Below, one piece after another: positions 47,451 through 54,590 of a DNA stretch of 56,943 nt. Each line of letters opens with the position of its first letter. The stretch's first letter is position 1. A model generated the notes under the pieces. The model had not been told where the DNA came from, made no database searches, and was given only the letters and a program-made list of their open reading frames with translations. Position numbers and translations under genes: made by a program. Origin of the DNA: Neosynechococcus sphagnicola sy1 (lineage in GTDB: Bacteria; Cyanobacteriota; Cyanobacteriia; Neosynechococcales; Neosynechococcaceae). The DNA lies in NCBI RefSeq assembly GCF_000775285.1, contig NZ_JJML01000024.1:13941-70883 (forward strand), read 5' to 3'.

Positions 47451-47480
47451 CTCATAAAACCTCATAAAACCTCATAAAAG
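47451..47480. repeat. Three tandem 10-base repeats
   Basis: CTCATAAAAC occurs three times in a row (47451-47460, 47461-47470, 47471-47480, the last base differing). It lies between the EF-hand gene and the end of the Rieske gene. A 10-base period is close to one helical turn. Slipped-strand growth or an operator are both possible. Confidence 0.4.
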
Positions 47481-47486
47481 ATGTGT

Positions 47487-48524
47487 TCAGGCAGGGAAAG
47501 CATGGATGCCTCTGCGCAGCTGCTCGGTTTCACCATGGGCACTTAAGAGGGCAGCTAACTTACGGCGCATCAACATTCCCGGCTTATCCGTGGAGATGTG
47601 CACCTCTGCCCGCAGATCCAGGGGGGCATCGTAGTTCGTTGCTTCTAGCACGGCTCGATCTTCGTTCAGCACGCGGCGTTCAAAGGCGATCGCATCCGCT
47701 GCGGGGGTATCTGCCTCGGTGTCATTACGGAAGTAAAACCGCACCACCTGGGTTTGGTCATCGGTAATTGGGGTCGCATACATCACCACGGTATGGATCA
47801 GCCCATTGGGCAAGGTCATCTGAGCATACATCCCAAAGGGTAAATACCAGTCAACTTGGCGCTTTAACTGGATGCTGGAGTCGCTGATGTGGACACTCTT
47901 TTGCAGTCGCTCGTTGTTGTGGGTGTAGAGGGGCGACTCGAAATAAATGCCTCGCTCCGTCTCCTGGAGGTCGTCGTAGGGCAGCGGCACCGGATTTAGG
48001 CGATCGCCGAGGGAACCATTGTGGACAAAATGATGGTGCCCGTGGTCGAAGGCATTTTCCATCAGGCGGAGTCCGCCGCAATTCCAGACCTCGTAAAAGG
48101 CGTGAATGATCCGATAGTTGGGATCATGGGCTTCCGAAAAATCAGGAATTACATCCAGTGGCGCTTCGCTGAGGCAAACCCAGACATAACCGTAGCGTTC
48201 CTCACAGGGATAGCTGCCCACCCGGTAACTCTCGGGGATGGGGCTTTGGGGCTGCTGGGGTACCACCACACATTGACCGTTGGGGGCAAATTGCCAACCG
48301 TGATAGGGACAGCGAATATTGCCATCGACCACGATACCTCGGGAGAGTTTGGACTGCCGATGGCAGCAGGAGTCATAAACCGCCGCAGGTTTACCATTTT
48401 GATCCAGCCAGATCACCAGTGGTTCACCGAGCAGGGTAAAGGGCTGCGGCCCTGCGTCTAGATAGCTAAGGGGAATGACCGGATACCAAAATCGGCGGAG
48501 GACGGGCTGAGCAGTGGCGAGCAT
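47487..48524 (-). CDS. Rieske-type ring-hydroxylating oxygenase
   Basis: A 345-residue protein with a Rieske 2Fe-2S site at Cys53-x-His55 and Cys72-x2-His75 (CPYHGW) and a mononuclear iron site in ENAFDHGHHHFVH near residue 160. It resembles cyanobacterial oxygenases of the pheophorbide a oxygenase/chlorophyllide a oxygenase-like group. No membrane span was seen at the C-terminus, unlike plant PaO. Electron donor and substrate are unknown. The frame is intact. A pigment-related role is an inference. Confidence 0.85.
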   Translation of the reverse strand: MLATAQPVLRRFWYPVIPLSYLDAGPQPFTLLGEPLVIWLDQNGKPAAVYDSCCHRQSKLSRGIVVDGNIRCPYHGWQFAPNGQCVVVPQQPQSPIPESYRVGSYPCEERYGYVWVCLSEAPLDVIPDFSEAHDPNYRIIHAFYEVWNCGGLRLMENAFDHGHHHFVHNGSLGDRLNPVPLPYDDLQETERGIYFESPLYTHNNERLQKSVHISDSSIQLKRQVDWYLPFGMYAQMTLPNGLIHTVVMYATPITDDQTQVVRFYFRNDTEADTPAADAIAFERRVLNEDRAVLEATNYDAPLDLRAEVHISTDKPGMLMRRKLAALLSAHGETEQLRRGIHAFPA

Positions 48525-48955
48525 GGCAGGTTTGGGATTGATCTAGCTGGCTAGTAGTGATTCTATACCAGTTAATTGAAACGAACATCTTCCCATTATC
48601 TTGCTAATGCGTCGGCGTGGGTTGCACCCTTTCCAGACCTACGATTGCCTAGGTCTCTAGAAGCTTTGCGGACAGGATAAACTGAAGGGGTAGGATAATG
48701 ACTTTGCGTTACATCAAGTAGTACCCAATGTTGCCTATCAATCGCCGCAGAGAATACCTGTATCATAGCCGATCAACTTTCGGCGGTTGATCTATGATGG
48801 TTCTGGTAGAGTGCATTGATTCAGTCAAACTGGTTGTGTACTGCGAGTTCAATCTATATTGCCATCGCCCTTTGACGATTTCAACCCGTAGAGCCTATAA
48901 ATTGCTACCACAATCTCTAAGCACAGCTTCGTCCCTTGTCTGCAAATCGCAGGGA
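48525..48955. other. Intergenic region at the left edge of the attC array
   Basis: A 431-base stretch between the Rieske gene and the first attC site. It holds the strong hairpin at 48762-48798 and, at its right end, copy 1 of the 102-base repeat. It has no supported gene. It marks the switch from core genes to accessory sequence. Confidence 0.5.
48762..48798. other. Long hairpin near the left edge of the array
   Basis: ATCATA (48762-48767) pairs with TATGAT (48793-48798), and after a three-base bulge GATCAAC (48771-48777) pairs with GTTGATC (48786-48792), leaving an eight-base loop TTTCGGCG. Thirteen pairs, all Watson-Crick. It could be a small RNA, a terminator without a T-run or a recombination relic. 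Confidence 0.45.
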
Positions 48956-48962
48956 GCGTAAC
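48861..48962. repeat. 102-base repeat, copy 1
   Basis: Aligns without gaps to 50749-50850, at about 80 percent identity by eye. It ends, on its right side, exactly on the R' core box of the attC site at 48956. Read on the minus strand it still spells a tail with AICRQ and YRLYGLKSSKGD, like the end of the HEPN-like protein, but is not part of any gene here. Confidence 0.65.
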
Positions 48963-49041
48963 GACTCAAATCAGCGGCGGCAGTTCCCTTTCGCAATGCA
49001 TTGGCGATGTTCGTCCGTCCGCTGCATTTGAATTGTTGGAC
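48956..49041 (-). other. attC site A
   Basis: On the minus strand it runs from GTCCAAC (49041-49035) to GTTACGC (48962-48956), 86 bases. Arm sequence CAACAATTCAAATGCAGCGG pairs with CCGCCGCTGATTTGAG. The right-hand box departs from GTTRRRY at two positions. It follows the DUF4926 gene, whose stop codon lies inside it. The 102-base repeat copy 1 shares its R' box. Confidence 0.65.
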
Positions 49042-49292
49042 TGCTTATGCTACGACTATTGCAGCGTTTTTTATCAGGTGATGTTGGCTCAAAATGTAAA
49101 ACCATTATTTGCTCTGGTCGTAACCCTAACGACTCGTAGGTTCGCCCGTTGCGATCGCTGAACTCAACTTCAAACGCCGTGCCATTTGCTAATATCTCAA
49201 CCACAGTCCCTACCTGACCTCGCCACAGGTTGTATTGAGGTAGATCAACCGTCAAAGCCACAACATCCAACAACTTGGCTGTACTATTCATC
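48971..49292 (-). CDS. DUF4926 protein
   Basis: From the ATG at 49292 (GGAGG seven bases before), a 107-residue protein whose first 65 residues are a DUF4926 domain: LLDVVALTVDLPQYNLWRGQVGTVVEI, then EVEFSDRNGRTYESLGLRPEQIMVL. The last 35 or so are encoded by the attC site and are probably not functional. Known: DUF4926 genes lie beside DUF6883 genes in many cyanobacteria; a toxin-antitoxin-like pairing is suspected but not shown. Here its partner is interrupted by a MITE just upstream. Confidence 0.75.
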
Positions 49293-49309
49293 AGATTACC
49301 TCCACTCAC

Positions 49310-49787
49310 TACAGGGGATAACAGGTCGTTAATCTTGGAATCTCCGAGCCATGCTCGATGATCCAGCCACTCCGTAGGATTCCACTTCTATTTTGCCATT
49401 CGATTGTGAAATCTAAGGTGTAGCGTTGACCAAACGCGTCTTGCCTCCCCAGATTGGCTTCTTGACCTTTAGAGGATGTTTTAAAAGGGTCGTCTTGAGC
49501 CTCAAATACGACTCAGTGGTGCAATCTAAAATCCATAAACCCTGATTCTGTCGTAGCGGTCTCTAGGTGGTCTGAGTGGTTGGATACACCCAGGAAGACT
49601 TTTAAAACATCCTCTTAACGACCTCCAACAGAATTTGACGCAATTCTTCGGCATTATCAGTAGTCATCCCAAGAATTGAGGAAAAAAGCCGAGCTTTGTG
49701 TTTCCCATCGTCGTGTTCTGGATTTAGGCAATAGTCACGAAGTTTACGAATATCAACCACAGCTTTTTCGGCATTTGGAATGGGCAT
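49310..49787 (-). pseudogene. DUF6883 gene interrupted by a MITE
   Basis: The gene starts MPIPNAEKAVVDIRKLRDYC at 49787 and now ends early at EVVKRMF, inside the inserted MITE. Beyond the insertion, the same gene continues as NLGRQDAFGQRYTLDF and GWIIEHGSEIPRLTTCYPL to the stop at 49310. Removing 49472-49614 plus one copy of TTA joins EVVK to GQEANLGRQ in frame with no other change, giving a normal 110-residue DUF6883 protein. The next gene, DUF4926, starts 18 bases later, so the pair was once a unit. Confidence 0.8.
49472..49614. mobile_element. 143-base MITE with 16-base inverted ends and TTA target duplication
   Basis: The left end GAGGATGTTTTAAAAG is matched by the reverse complement of the right end, over 16 bases. 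TTA flanks it on both sides (49469-49471 and 49615-49617). It has no gene, so it must be moved by a transposase elsewhere. A three-base TNA duplication and GAGG ends fit the IS1031 group of IS5, by inference. Confidence 0.85.
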
Positions 49788-49847
49788 AGAAGGAACGCTA
49801 CTGATGAGCGATCTCAAGGTTATCTCGAAACCAGATAATTCTTGAAA

Positions 49848-50387
49848 CTACCTTGGTGCTTTACGCCAACCGTTGGAGATCGCCTCTGACTCTGAGCAAA
49901 ACCATCTCTCTCCAGTTACTGGATCAATAACAGTTGACTTGTAATCTTGCATACCTGGAAGGTGATACAACTTGTTTCCTGCCTCAATTGAAATATTGCC
50001 TTTAATCACACAACCGGGCTGCGTAATAGACGTGATTGGCGAGGGAGAACGGCTACGACTAAACTGCATTGTAATCAAAGCGATGGCAGCTAGAATGACA
50101 ACACCAACAAAAGTTTCGAGCAAACTACCTTTTCTGTTTTTCCTTTTAGTAGGCAAAGGTTGAGGTACAACACCTTTAATAGAGGCTCTGGCAGCACGTA
50201 TCTTACCATCAGGCTCAGCAACTTTCTCGTATAGGATCGTGTCTCCAACCTTTGGACGAAGACTTGCACCTTTCAGCGCACTGATATGCAAAAAAACTTC
50301 TTTTACACCATTATCTGGCTTAATGAAACCAAAGCCTCTGTCATCCTTCCAAGTTGTTAGTTGCCCCTTCTGTAAAGCAGGTTTCAT
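49848..50387 (-). CDS. Cold-shock-domain protein with a membrane anchor
   Basis: A 179-residue protein: a cold-shock domain at 5-70 (GQLTTWKDDRGFGFIKPD, VFLHISAL, GDTILYEKV), a membrane span near 90-108, and a C-terminal domain (about 124-175) with GNISIEAGNKLYHLPGM and GERWFCSESEA, as found in other CSD-DUF1294-type and nuclease-related proteins. RNA- or DNA-binding motifs are intact. The layout would place the nucleic-acid-binding domain in the cytoplasm and the last domain outside or in the periplasm. Function unknown. It shares an attC-bounded segment with DUF6883 and DUF4926. Confidence 0.8.
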   Translation of the reverse strand: MKPALQKGQLTTWKDDRGFGFIKPDNGVKEVFLHISALKGASLRPKVGDTILYEKVAEPDGKIRAARASIKGVVPQPLPTKRKNRKGSLLETFVGVVILAAIALITMQFSRSRSPSPITSITQPGCVIKGNISIEAGNKLYHLPGMQDYKSTVIDPVTGERWFCSESEAISNGWRKAPR

Positions 50388-50544
50388 GCAATAGCCTCAT
50401 GGTGATACCCATTTTGTAGTTTGCCCAAACGCAATCGCCTCACCAACACCCTCAAAACCGTGCCACACAGACAATCTCAAAGCAGGTTAGTCTTTGATGC
50501 CCATAGGTAATATTGCTGTACCGTCCCAACCGGGATATGAAGCA

Positions 50545-50631
50545 GCCCAACGACCAAATTGAGCGACAGCAAACAACCTTGAACTTCCACATCGGCAGCT
50601 TGCATCTGTCCACTCCAATGATTTGTTAGCT
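50545..50631 (-). other. attC site E
   Basis: Minus strand AGCTAAC (50631-50625) to GTTGGGC (50551-50545), 87 bases. Arms TAACAAATCATTGGAGTGG and GCTGTCGCTCAATTTGGTC line up with sites A, B and D. The GTTGGGC box fits GTTRRRY exactly. It is 3' of the HEPN-like gene, past the repeat copies. Confidence 0.65.
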
Positions 50632-50695
50632 GAGAGACACACCGATCACTCCCCAACTAAGCCTCACAAATCGCCTCCTGAGCGTTTTCGGATGA

Positions 50696-50850
50696 GCGAT
50701 CGCCCTTTGACGATTTCAACCCGTAGTACCTACAAATCTCTACGACCAGCGATCGCCCTTTGACGATATCAACCCGTAGAGTCTATAAATCCCGACCAAA
50801 ATCTGTAAGTACAGCCTACTCCGTTGTCTGCAAATTGCAGGACGTGTAAC
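50696..50850. repeat. 102-base repeat, partial copy 2 (50696-50748) and copy 3 (50749-50850)
   Basis: Copy 2 is the first 53 bases of the unit and joins copy 3 directly. Copy 3 matches 48861-48962 without gaps. The right end of copy 3 is GTGTAAC, the same type of box as GCGTAAC in attC A. Copy 3 forms the last 37 codons of the HEPN-like gene. Confidence 0.65.
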
Positions 50851-51612
50851 ATAGTCGTCAGCGTCTTGAAATTCCCAAGGAAAAACACGTGTGACTACGT
50901 GTTTGTAACCGAGGTAAACGCAATTCGGTAGGTAGACTAGTTGAACGAAGGGAGAAGATTCAAATTCTTTCTTAATAAAACACTCTCCGGGTGATGGCAA
51001 AAGCCAAGGTAATAAACCAAAGCCAGAAAACTGATGATTAACTATTTCTTCGAGGTTTTTTATCGCCTCTAGGGCAAGCTGTCGATCGTTAAGCTCGGTT
51101 GTTAAATTGAAGTGAAGTGCGTTGTTCCGCTTCTCATTTAAGAGCCGGAAGCTTATTGTTGCCTCGGCCGTTAGAACACCCCACTCCGCCAAGGTGTCGA
51201 TTACAAGCGGCCAATAATCGAAGGACTTTTTTCGGTAGACCATTTTGTACACAGGGTGACTTTTGTAGCAATCTCGTAACCCAATGATGAGGTGGTTAAG
51301 AATGCGCTCACCTAGAGCACAAGCGGCGGTTAGCGCTGGATAGTATTGGCCGAAAACAAACGCATGCCGGGATTGAGAAAGAAATCGATTATGATAGGCG
51401 ACAACGGAAAACGGCTTCGGTCCAAGCGCCTTAAAATTTTCAAGCTTTGCGTCAAAACTATCTTCTCCGTACTCGGCCCTAAGCCGAGCAATTGTTCGCT
51501 CTTGGTTCTGAAGGTGCAATTCTTTGACATGATCCTCCCAGTGCTGCTGAATAGGATCAAACGTGAGAGCTCTGCTATCAAAATCAATGACGATGACGCG
51601 GTACCGTTTCAT
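50740..51612 (-). CDS. HEPN-like protein, C-terminus replaced by repeat sequence
   Basis: A 290-residue protein starting MKRYRVIVIDFDSRALTF, just four bases after the attC B box. A helical region (about 85-170) ends with KRNNALHF, an R-x4-H motif (Arg162, His167) as in HEPN domains, many of which are RNases in toxins or defence. The rest matches no family I know. From about residue 253 the sequence is encoded by copy 3 of the 102-base repeat (AICRQRSRLYLQILVGIY), so its natural end is probably lost or replaced at a GTTACAC box. Toxin activity is an inference from the motif. Confidence 0.65.
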   Translation of the reverse strand: MKRYRVIVIDFDSRALTFDPIQQHWEDHVKELHLQNQERTIARLRAEYGEDSFDAKLENFKALGPKPFSVVAYHNRFLSQSRHAFVFGQYYPALTAACALGERILNHLIIGLRDCYKSHPVYKMVYRKKSFDYWPLVIDTLAEWGVLTAEATISFRLLNEKRNNALHFNLTTELNDRQLALEAIKNLEEIVNHQFSGFGLLPWLLPSPGECFIKKEFESSPFVQLVYLPNCVYLGYKHVVTRVFPWEFQDADDYVTRPAICRQRSRLYLQILVGIYRLYGLISSKGDRWS

Positions 51613-51616
51613 TGGG

Positions 51617-51703
51617 CGCTAACGTTCCAGTTCAGCCGCTGCCAGCAACCTTTCCATCGTCACCAAGATCTCCCTTCAGTCCGCTCCAACCGGGTTCTTA
51701 GGC
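51617..51703 (-). other. attC site B
   Basis: Minus strand GCCTAAG (51703-51697) to GTTAGCG (51623-51617), 87 bases. Its arm TAAGAACCCGGTTGGAGCGG lines up with site D, and GGCAGCGGCTGAACTGGAAC forms the other arm. Both boxes differ from consensus by one or two bases. The stop of the preceding gene lies within it. Confidence 0.6.
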
Positions 51704-51915
51704 TGCTGACGCTGCGCAACCTGGAGCAGTAGTCGCAGTGCTTCATTTACAGATGTATCAGTCGGGAAAGCTTTGGCAATATCAGGATCTAAGAGAACCA
51801 AATTGGTTCCTGCTCGATATCTTTCAACATACTTGCCTCTGACCCCTCCCGCCATTTTGGAGAAGTCGTATTCAGAACGTAGTTCATCTTCTAGCTCCTC
51901 AACTTCCTTCTTCAT
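51676..51915 (-). CDS. Antitoxin-like small protein
   Basis: A 79-residue protein from the ATG at 51915 (AGAGG before it): MKKEVEELEDELRSEYDFSK, then GGVRGKYVERYRAGTNLVLLDPDIAKAFP and VNEALRLLLQVAQ. This pattern is frequent among small cyanobacterial proteins annotated as antitoxins or unnamed, often beside a toxin. Here no toxin is adjacent. The last ten residues are encoded by attC B. A longer frame from a GTG at 51963 includes a 13-base tandem repeat and is less likely. Confidence 0.65.
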   Translation of the reverse strand: MKKEVEELEDELRSEYDFSKMAGGVRGKYVERYRAGTNLVLLDPDIAKAFPTDTSVNEALRLLLQVAQRQQPKNPVGAD

Positions 51916-52009
51916 AAAACCTCTTTTCTTGGCGAGTAGCTCCTCGGGCACTGATAATTGCACTGATAATTCGAGTTAAGTTTATATATTCTGTTATAGC
52001 CACATTTGG

Positions 52010-53251
52010 CTACAACAGTTGTAGCGATCCATCCTCCATTGATGCGACCAATTCTGCCAACCATTCCTGCATACTGGCATACTCAATCGGGCGATCCTCA
52101 TCTGCTTTCCAGAATGCCACCAGCTTACCAGGCTGAGAGCCATTCACCACAGTCACGTCCAAGCAAAGGTGACTGCCGCCACCATTGTCCAAAAACGGTA
52201 TCCAGGAGAAGTGCCACCATCCCGGACGGTCAAAATCACACCCGACGAAATTATCCATGATCTGCTTCGACGAGGTGACGTCCTCCAAGCTCATGAACAT
52301 GCGGTTTCCCTGCAACGATTTGAAGTAGTCATGCTGCTGTCCATTGCGCCAGCGGTAGAGCTGGCGGAATTCAGTTGGCAACGTCAACGCGAATCGCTCC
52401 TCAAAGGCATCCAGTTGGGCATCGGTGACACCGAGCTGGAGTTTGGCGTAGTAGTCGGGTCGATGAGCTGCAAGCCATCGACCCATCCGCTCGATCCATG
52501 CTTGCATGATCGGATTCGGGGTGGTTTCAATTGTCCGCACAATTATTCTAGGGGCTTGGGCTTCTTCAATGACAAATTTGCTAGTTAAACACCTCAACGC
52601 TTTCATAATCACAGCAGAGCCGCTAAATCTTTGCTTAGCCTCTTGAAGAAGGTGCCATATCTCCTCTCGATCATGTTTTCTATAGGATACGTTCCAGGGA
52701 TCAGGCTGCCAACGCCACTTTTGAGCCAATAGAAACTCATTTACTGCCCATAGTTCTAAAACTTCATTGGACATTTCTACTAGCGATCCATCATAAATTT
52801 CTGTGGCGATCGCACCTTCTGCAAATAGACGATCGCCCAAGGCTGCTACTGGTTCAACCGATGGCGGTATATTTTGTGCGATCGTATCCCAGACAGTCTG
52901 ACAAATCAGGGTGGGGACTACAATTTGTCCATTCAATTCCACGCTGTTAGTGAGCAGACATTCAACGAGTTCACCGCTACTCCGGTTTATGTCAAGGTCG
53001 TCAGGATAGGACGAATCCTCCTCACTGCGAGTAAGGTTACCTGCCTGCTGTTGAGCAAGAAAGAATTTACAGATTAGATCCCTGTTGGCACTCTCTTTTC
53101 TCTCCTCGGAGGGATACAGCCCCTTAAGCGGTAACGCTATGGGAAAGTAGAGATCGTTATCACGATCGACTTGTAAGCAGATCACGATAACAGCACCATC
53201 AATTGCTAGGCTGACTCCGGTAATGTCACACCTGTATTGGTCAAATTCCAT
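52010..53251 (-). CDS. SMI1/KNR4-domain protein
   Basis: A 413-residue protein starting MEFDQYRCDITGVS at 53251. Residues 1-220 are of unknown type with no motif. The C-terminal third is a SMI1/KNR4 (SUKH) domain, with LGVTDAQLDAFEERFALTLP, FRQLYRWRNGQQ, WIPFLDNGGGSHLCLDV and GKLVAFWKADEDRP. Known: bacterial SUKH proteins are mostly immunity proteins against polymorphic toxins. There is no toxin gene next to it, so its role as a free-standing immunity or sensor protein is inference. A second SUKH protein is at 54591. Confidence 0.75.
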   Translation of the reverse strand: MEFDQYRCDITGVSLAIDGAVIVICLQVDRDNDLYFPIALPLKGLYPSEERKESANRDLICKFFLAQQQAGNLTRSEEDSSYPDDLDINRSSGELVECLLTNSVELNGQIVVPTLICQTVWDTIAQNIPPSVEPVAALGDRLFAEGAIATEIYDGSLVEMSNEVLELWAVNEFLLAQKWRWQPDPWNVSYRKHDREEIWHLLQEAKQRFSGSAVIMKALRCLTSKFVIEEAQAPRIIVRTIETTPNPIMQAWIERMGRWLAAHRPDYYAKLQLGVTDAQLDAFEERFALTLPTEFRQLYRWRNGQQHDYFKSLQGNRMFMSLEDVTSSKQIMDNFVGCDFDRPGWWHFSWIPFLDNGGGSHLCLDVTVVNGSQPGKLVAFWKADEDRPIEYASMQEWLAELVASMEDGSLQLL

Positions 53252-53298
53252 GACATCATCTCCGGTAGTTAACCTGTCTCGGATCTGGCTTGATAGAA

Positions 53299-53526
53299 TT
53301 ATAACCAAGTGCAATATTCATCGTCATCGCTGTAGTCCTGTGCTTCAAGATAAGTAGAGAGGAGAGCCCACTCTTGCTCGTTTAAGCTACCTTGAAGCAG
53401 TTCAAGCTGAGTGAATCGGGTAAGTAAAAGCTAACGATTAGCAATCAGGGTTTCAAGCTGTTGGCGAATCTGCCCACTGCGATCGCGGAAGACGCTGATC
53501 CAAACAGATGTATCAATCAGCAACAT
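53299..53526 (-). pseudogene. VapC (PIN-domain toxin) remnant
   Basis: The frame starts MLLIDTSVWISVFRDRSGQ, the PIN-domain start with the first catalytic Asp, then hits TAG at codon 32 after LIANR and continues LLLTRFTQLELLQGS and LSTYLEAQDY, again VapC-like. It stops for good at 53299, about 75 codons in total against the usual 130-140, so the later catalytic Asps are lost. Its start overlaps the end of vapB by 14 bases, the usual arrangement. Confidence 0.75.
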
Positions 53527-53725
53527 GACGAGTTCCGCGCAGAGCCTTGTGATCAAAGTCTGGAACCAACTGGATTTGCCCCGCAAGGTCGAGAAGGCTT
53601 TTCTTACGGCGAGATCTCACGAATTCTTGAAGAGCAAGATTTACCAGTTCTTCTTGGGTGGTGAGGTTAGTCATCTGAAAGGCTTCGTTGAGGAGCGATT
53701 CATCAAGGTTAAGGGTAATTTGCAT
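53513..53725 (-). CDS. vapB: VapB-type antitoxin
   Basis: A 70-residue protein: MQITLNLDESLLNEAFQMTN, then EELVNLALQEFVRSRRKKSLLDLAGQIQL, typical of the VapB antitoxins of the DUF2191 type, which bind DNA through the N-terminal ribbon-helix-helix. Its toxin partner is a remnant, so this antitoxin is now an orphan. It may still bind its own promoter. Frame intact. Confidence 0.78.
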   Translation of the reverse strand: MQITLNLDESLLNEAFQMTNLTTQEELVNLALQEFVRSRRKKSLLDLAGQIQLVPDFDHKALRGTRHVAD

Positions 53726-53837
53726 AGATATGGATATTGGATTGAAGTATGCACAATTATTCTCTTCACATTTTAACCTGATAGATGAACACCCCACTTC
53801 TAGGCATATCTTTGTTAGTTAGCTCTGAAGCCTTAAA

Positions 53838-54518
53838 TTACTTGTTTTGGCGCAATGCCCTTTCAAATCGCTCCGCCAAAATAACGGTTATAAAAGGCTC
53901 TAAAAATCCTCGAAAAAATGGAATTGAGCGCATCATAGATAATGACATAAGCGTTGGATCAACTGATTTATTAAGAATTCCTAGAATTGCACTTTCTGCG
54001 GCTTTACGAGTATACGAGCGACAGACAACATTCGCATTTTTCATATATACCTCGATTAATTCAGACGTGTTATTTACAGAAATCAACTCAAGGTAAACAC
54101 GAACCCCTGGAATCAATAGCTCAATGTTCAAATCGAGTTCGCCATTCTGACGCTGTAACTCACTAATTTTCCCAAAGCCGACTTCAGGCTCAGTCTTGAG
54201 GCTGTAACCAACAATCTTGGCATTATTATCTAGCCGTATCAGAACTGGGTGATTTCCAACCGCTTGGTTTCCTGAATTGAAAACTTCAAGATTGAACAGA
54301 AAAACAGATGTTGCCTGCTATGCCGCATATTTCACTTCTAATTTACTGCGAATCGTATCTGCAAATGTCAACAATGAAAATGCGTCGTTAATAACGCAAT
54401 CAATTCGTCTAACTCGGCTTGTCTTTTGCTAGATGAAGATGGATGCTGCTGCGGTTATTGCTGCTCCAACAACCGCACCAATAATTGCCGCAACTGTAGG
54501 ATTTTCATGCCAACTCAT
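53838..54518 (-). pseudogene. Membrane-anchored protein gene with two in-frame TAG codons
   Basis: From ATG at 54518 (GAGGAG upstream) the frame reads MSWHENPTVAAIIGAVVGAA, a membrane anchor, then TAG after residue 29, then again TAG after LEVKYAA, then runs open to 53838: FLFNLEVFNSGNQAV, PVLIRLDNNAKIVGYSL, LLIPGVRVYLELISVNN. The parts clearly belong together, as small anchored proteins with a beta-rich outer domain. Between the two stops a different frame (KRQAELDELI) looks more natural, so a small indel may be present too. Not expressed as one protein unless stops are read through. Confidence 0.65.
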
Positions 54519-54557
54519 CTATATGTATTACTCCTCATTAAGTGAGCAAGACTGTCC

Positions 54558-54589
54558 AGCTAACGCGCCGCTCCACTGGCGCGTTAGGC
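54558..54589 (-). other. Short attC-like palindrome C
   Basis: On the minus strand GCCTAACGCGCC (54589-54578) and GGCGCGTTAGCT (54569-54558) are nearly perfect inverted repeats around an eight-base loop. The boxes fit the attC pattern on the left but the whole is 32 bases, below the usual lower size of attC sites (about 55). It follows the SMI1/KNR4 stop closely. Could be a collapsed or truncated attC. Confidence 0.45.
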
Positions 54590-54590
54590 G

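Noticed and set aside
48861-50850. CRISPR-like repeat units (GATCGCCC...CAACCCGTAG at 48861, 50696 and 50749)
   Set aside because: Only three copies, period 53 bases between two of them and 1.9 kb to the third, unequal lengths and no cas genes; they are a dispersed repeat.
53299-54518. UAG recoding or amber suppression
   Set aside because: TAG is the normal stop of other genes here (sqdB, moxR), no suppressor tRNA was seen, and the affected genes are cassette cargo with other signs of decay.
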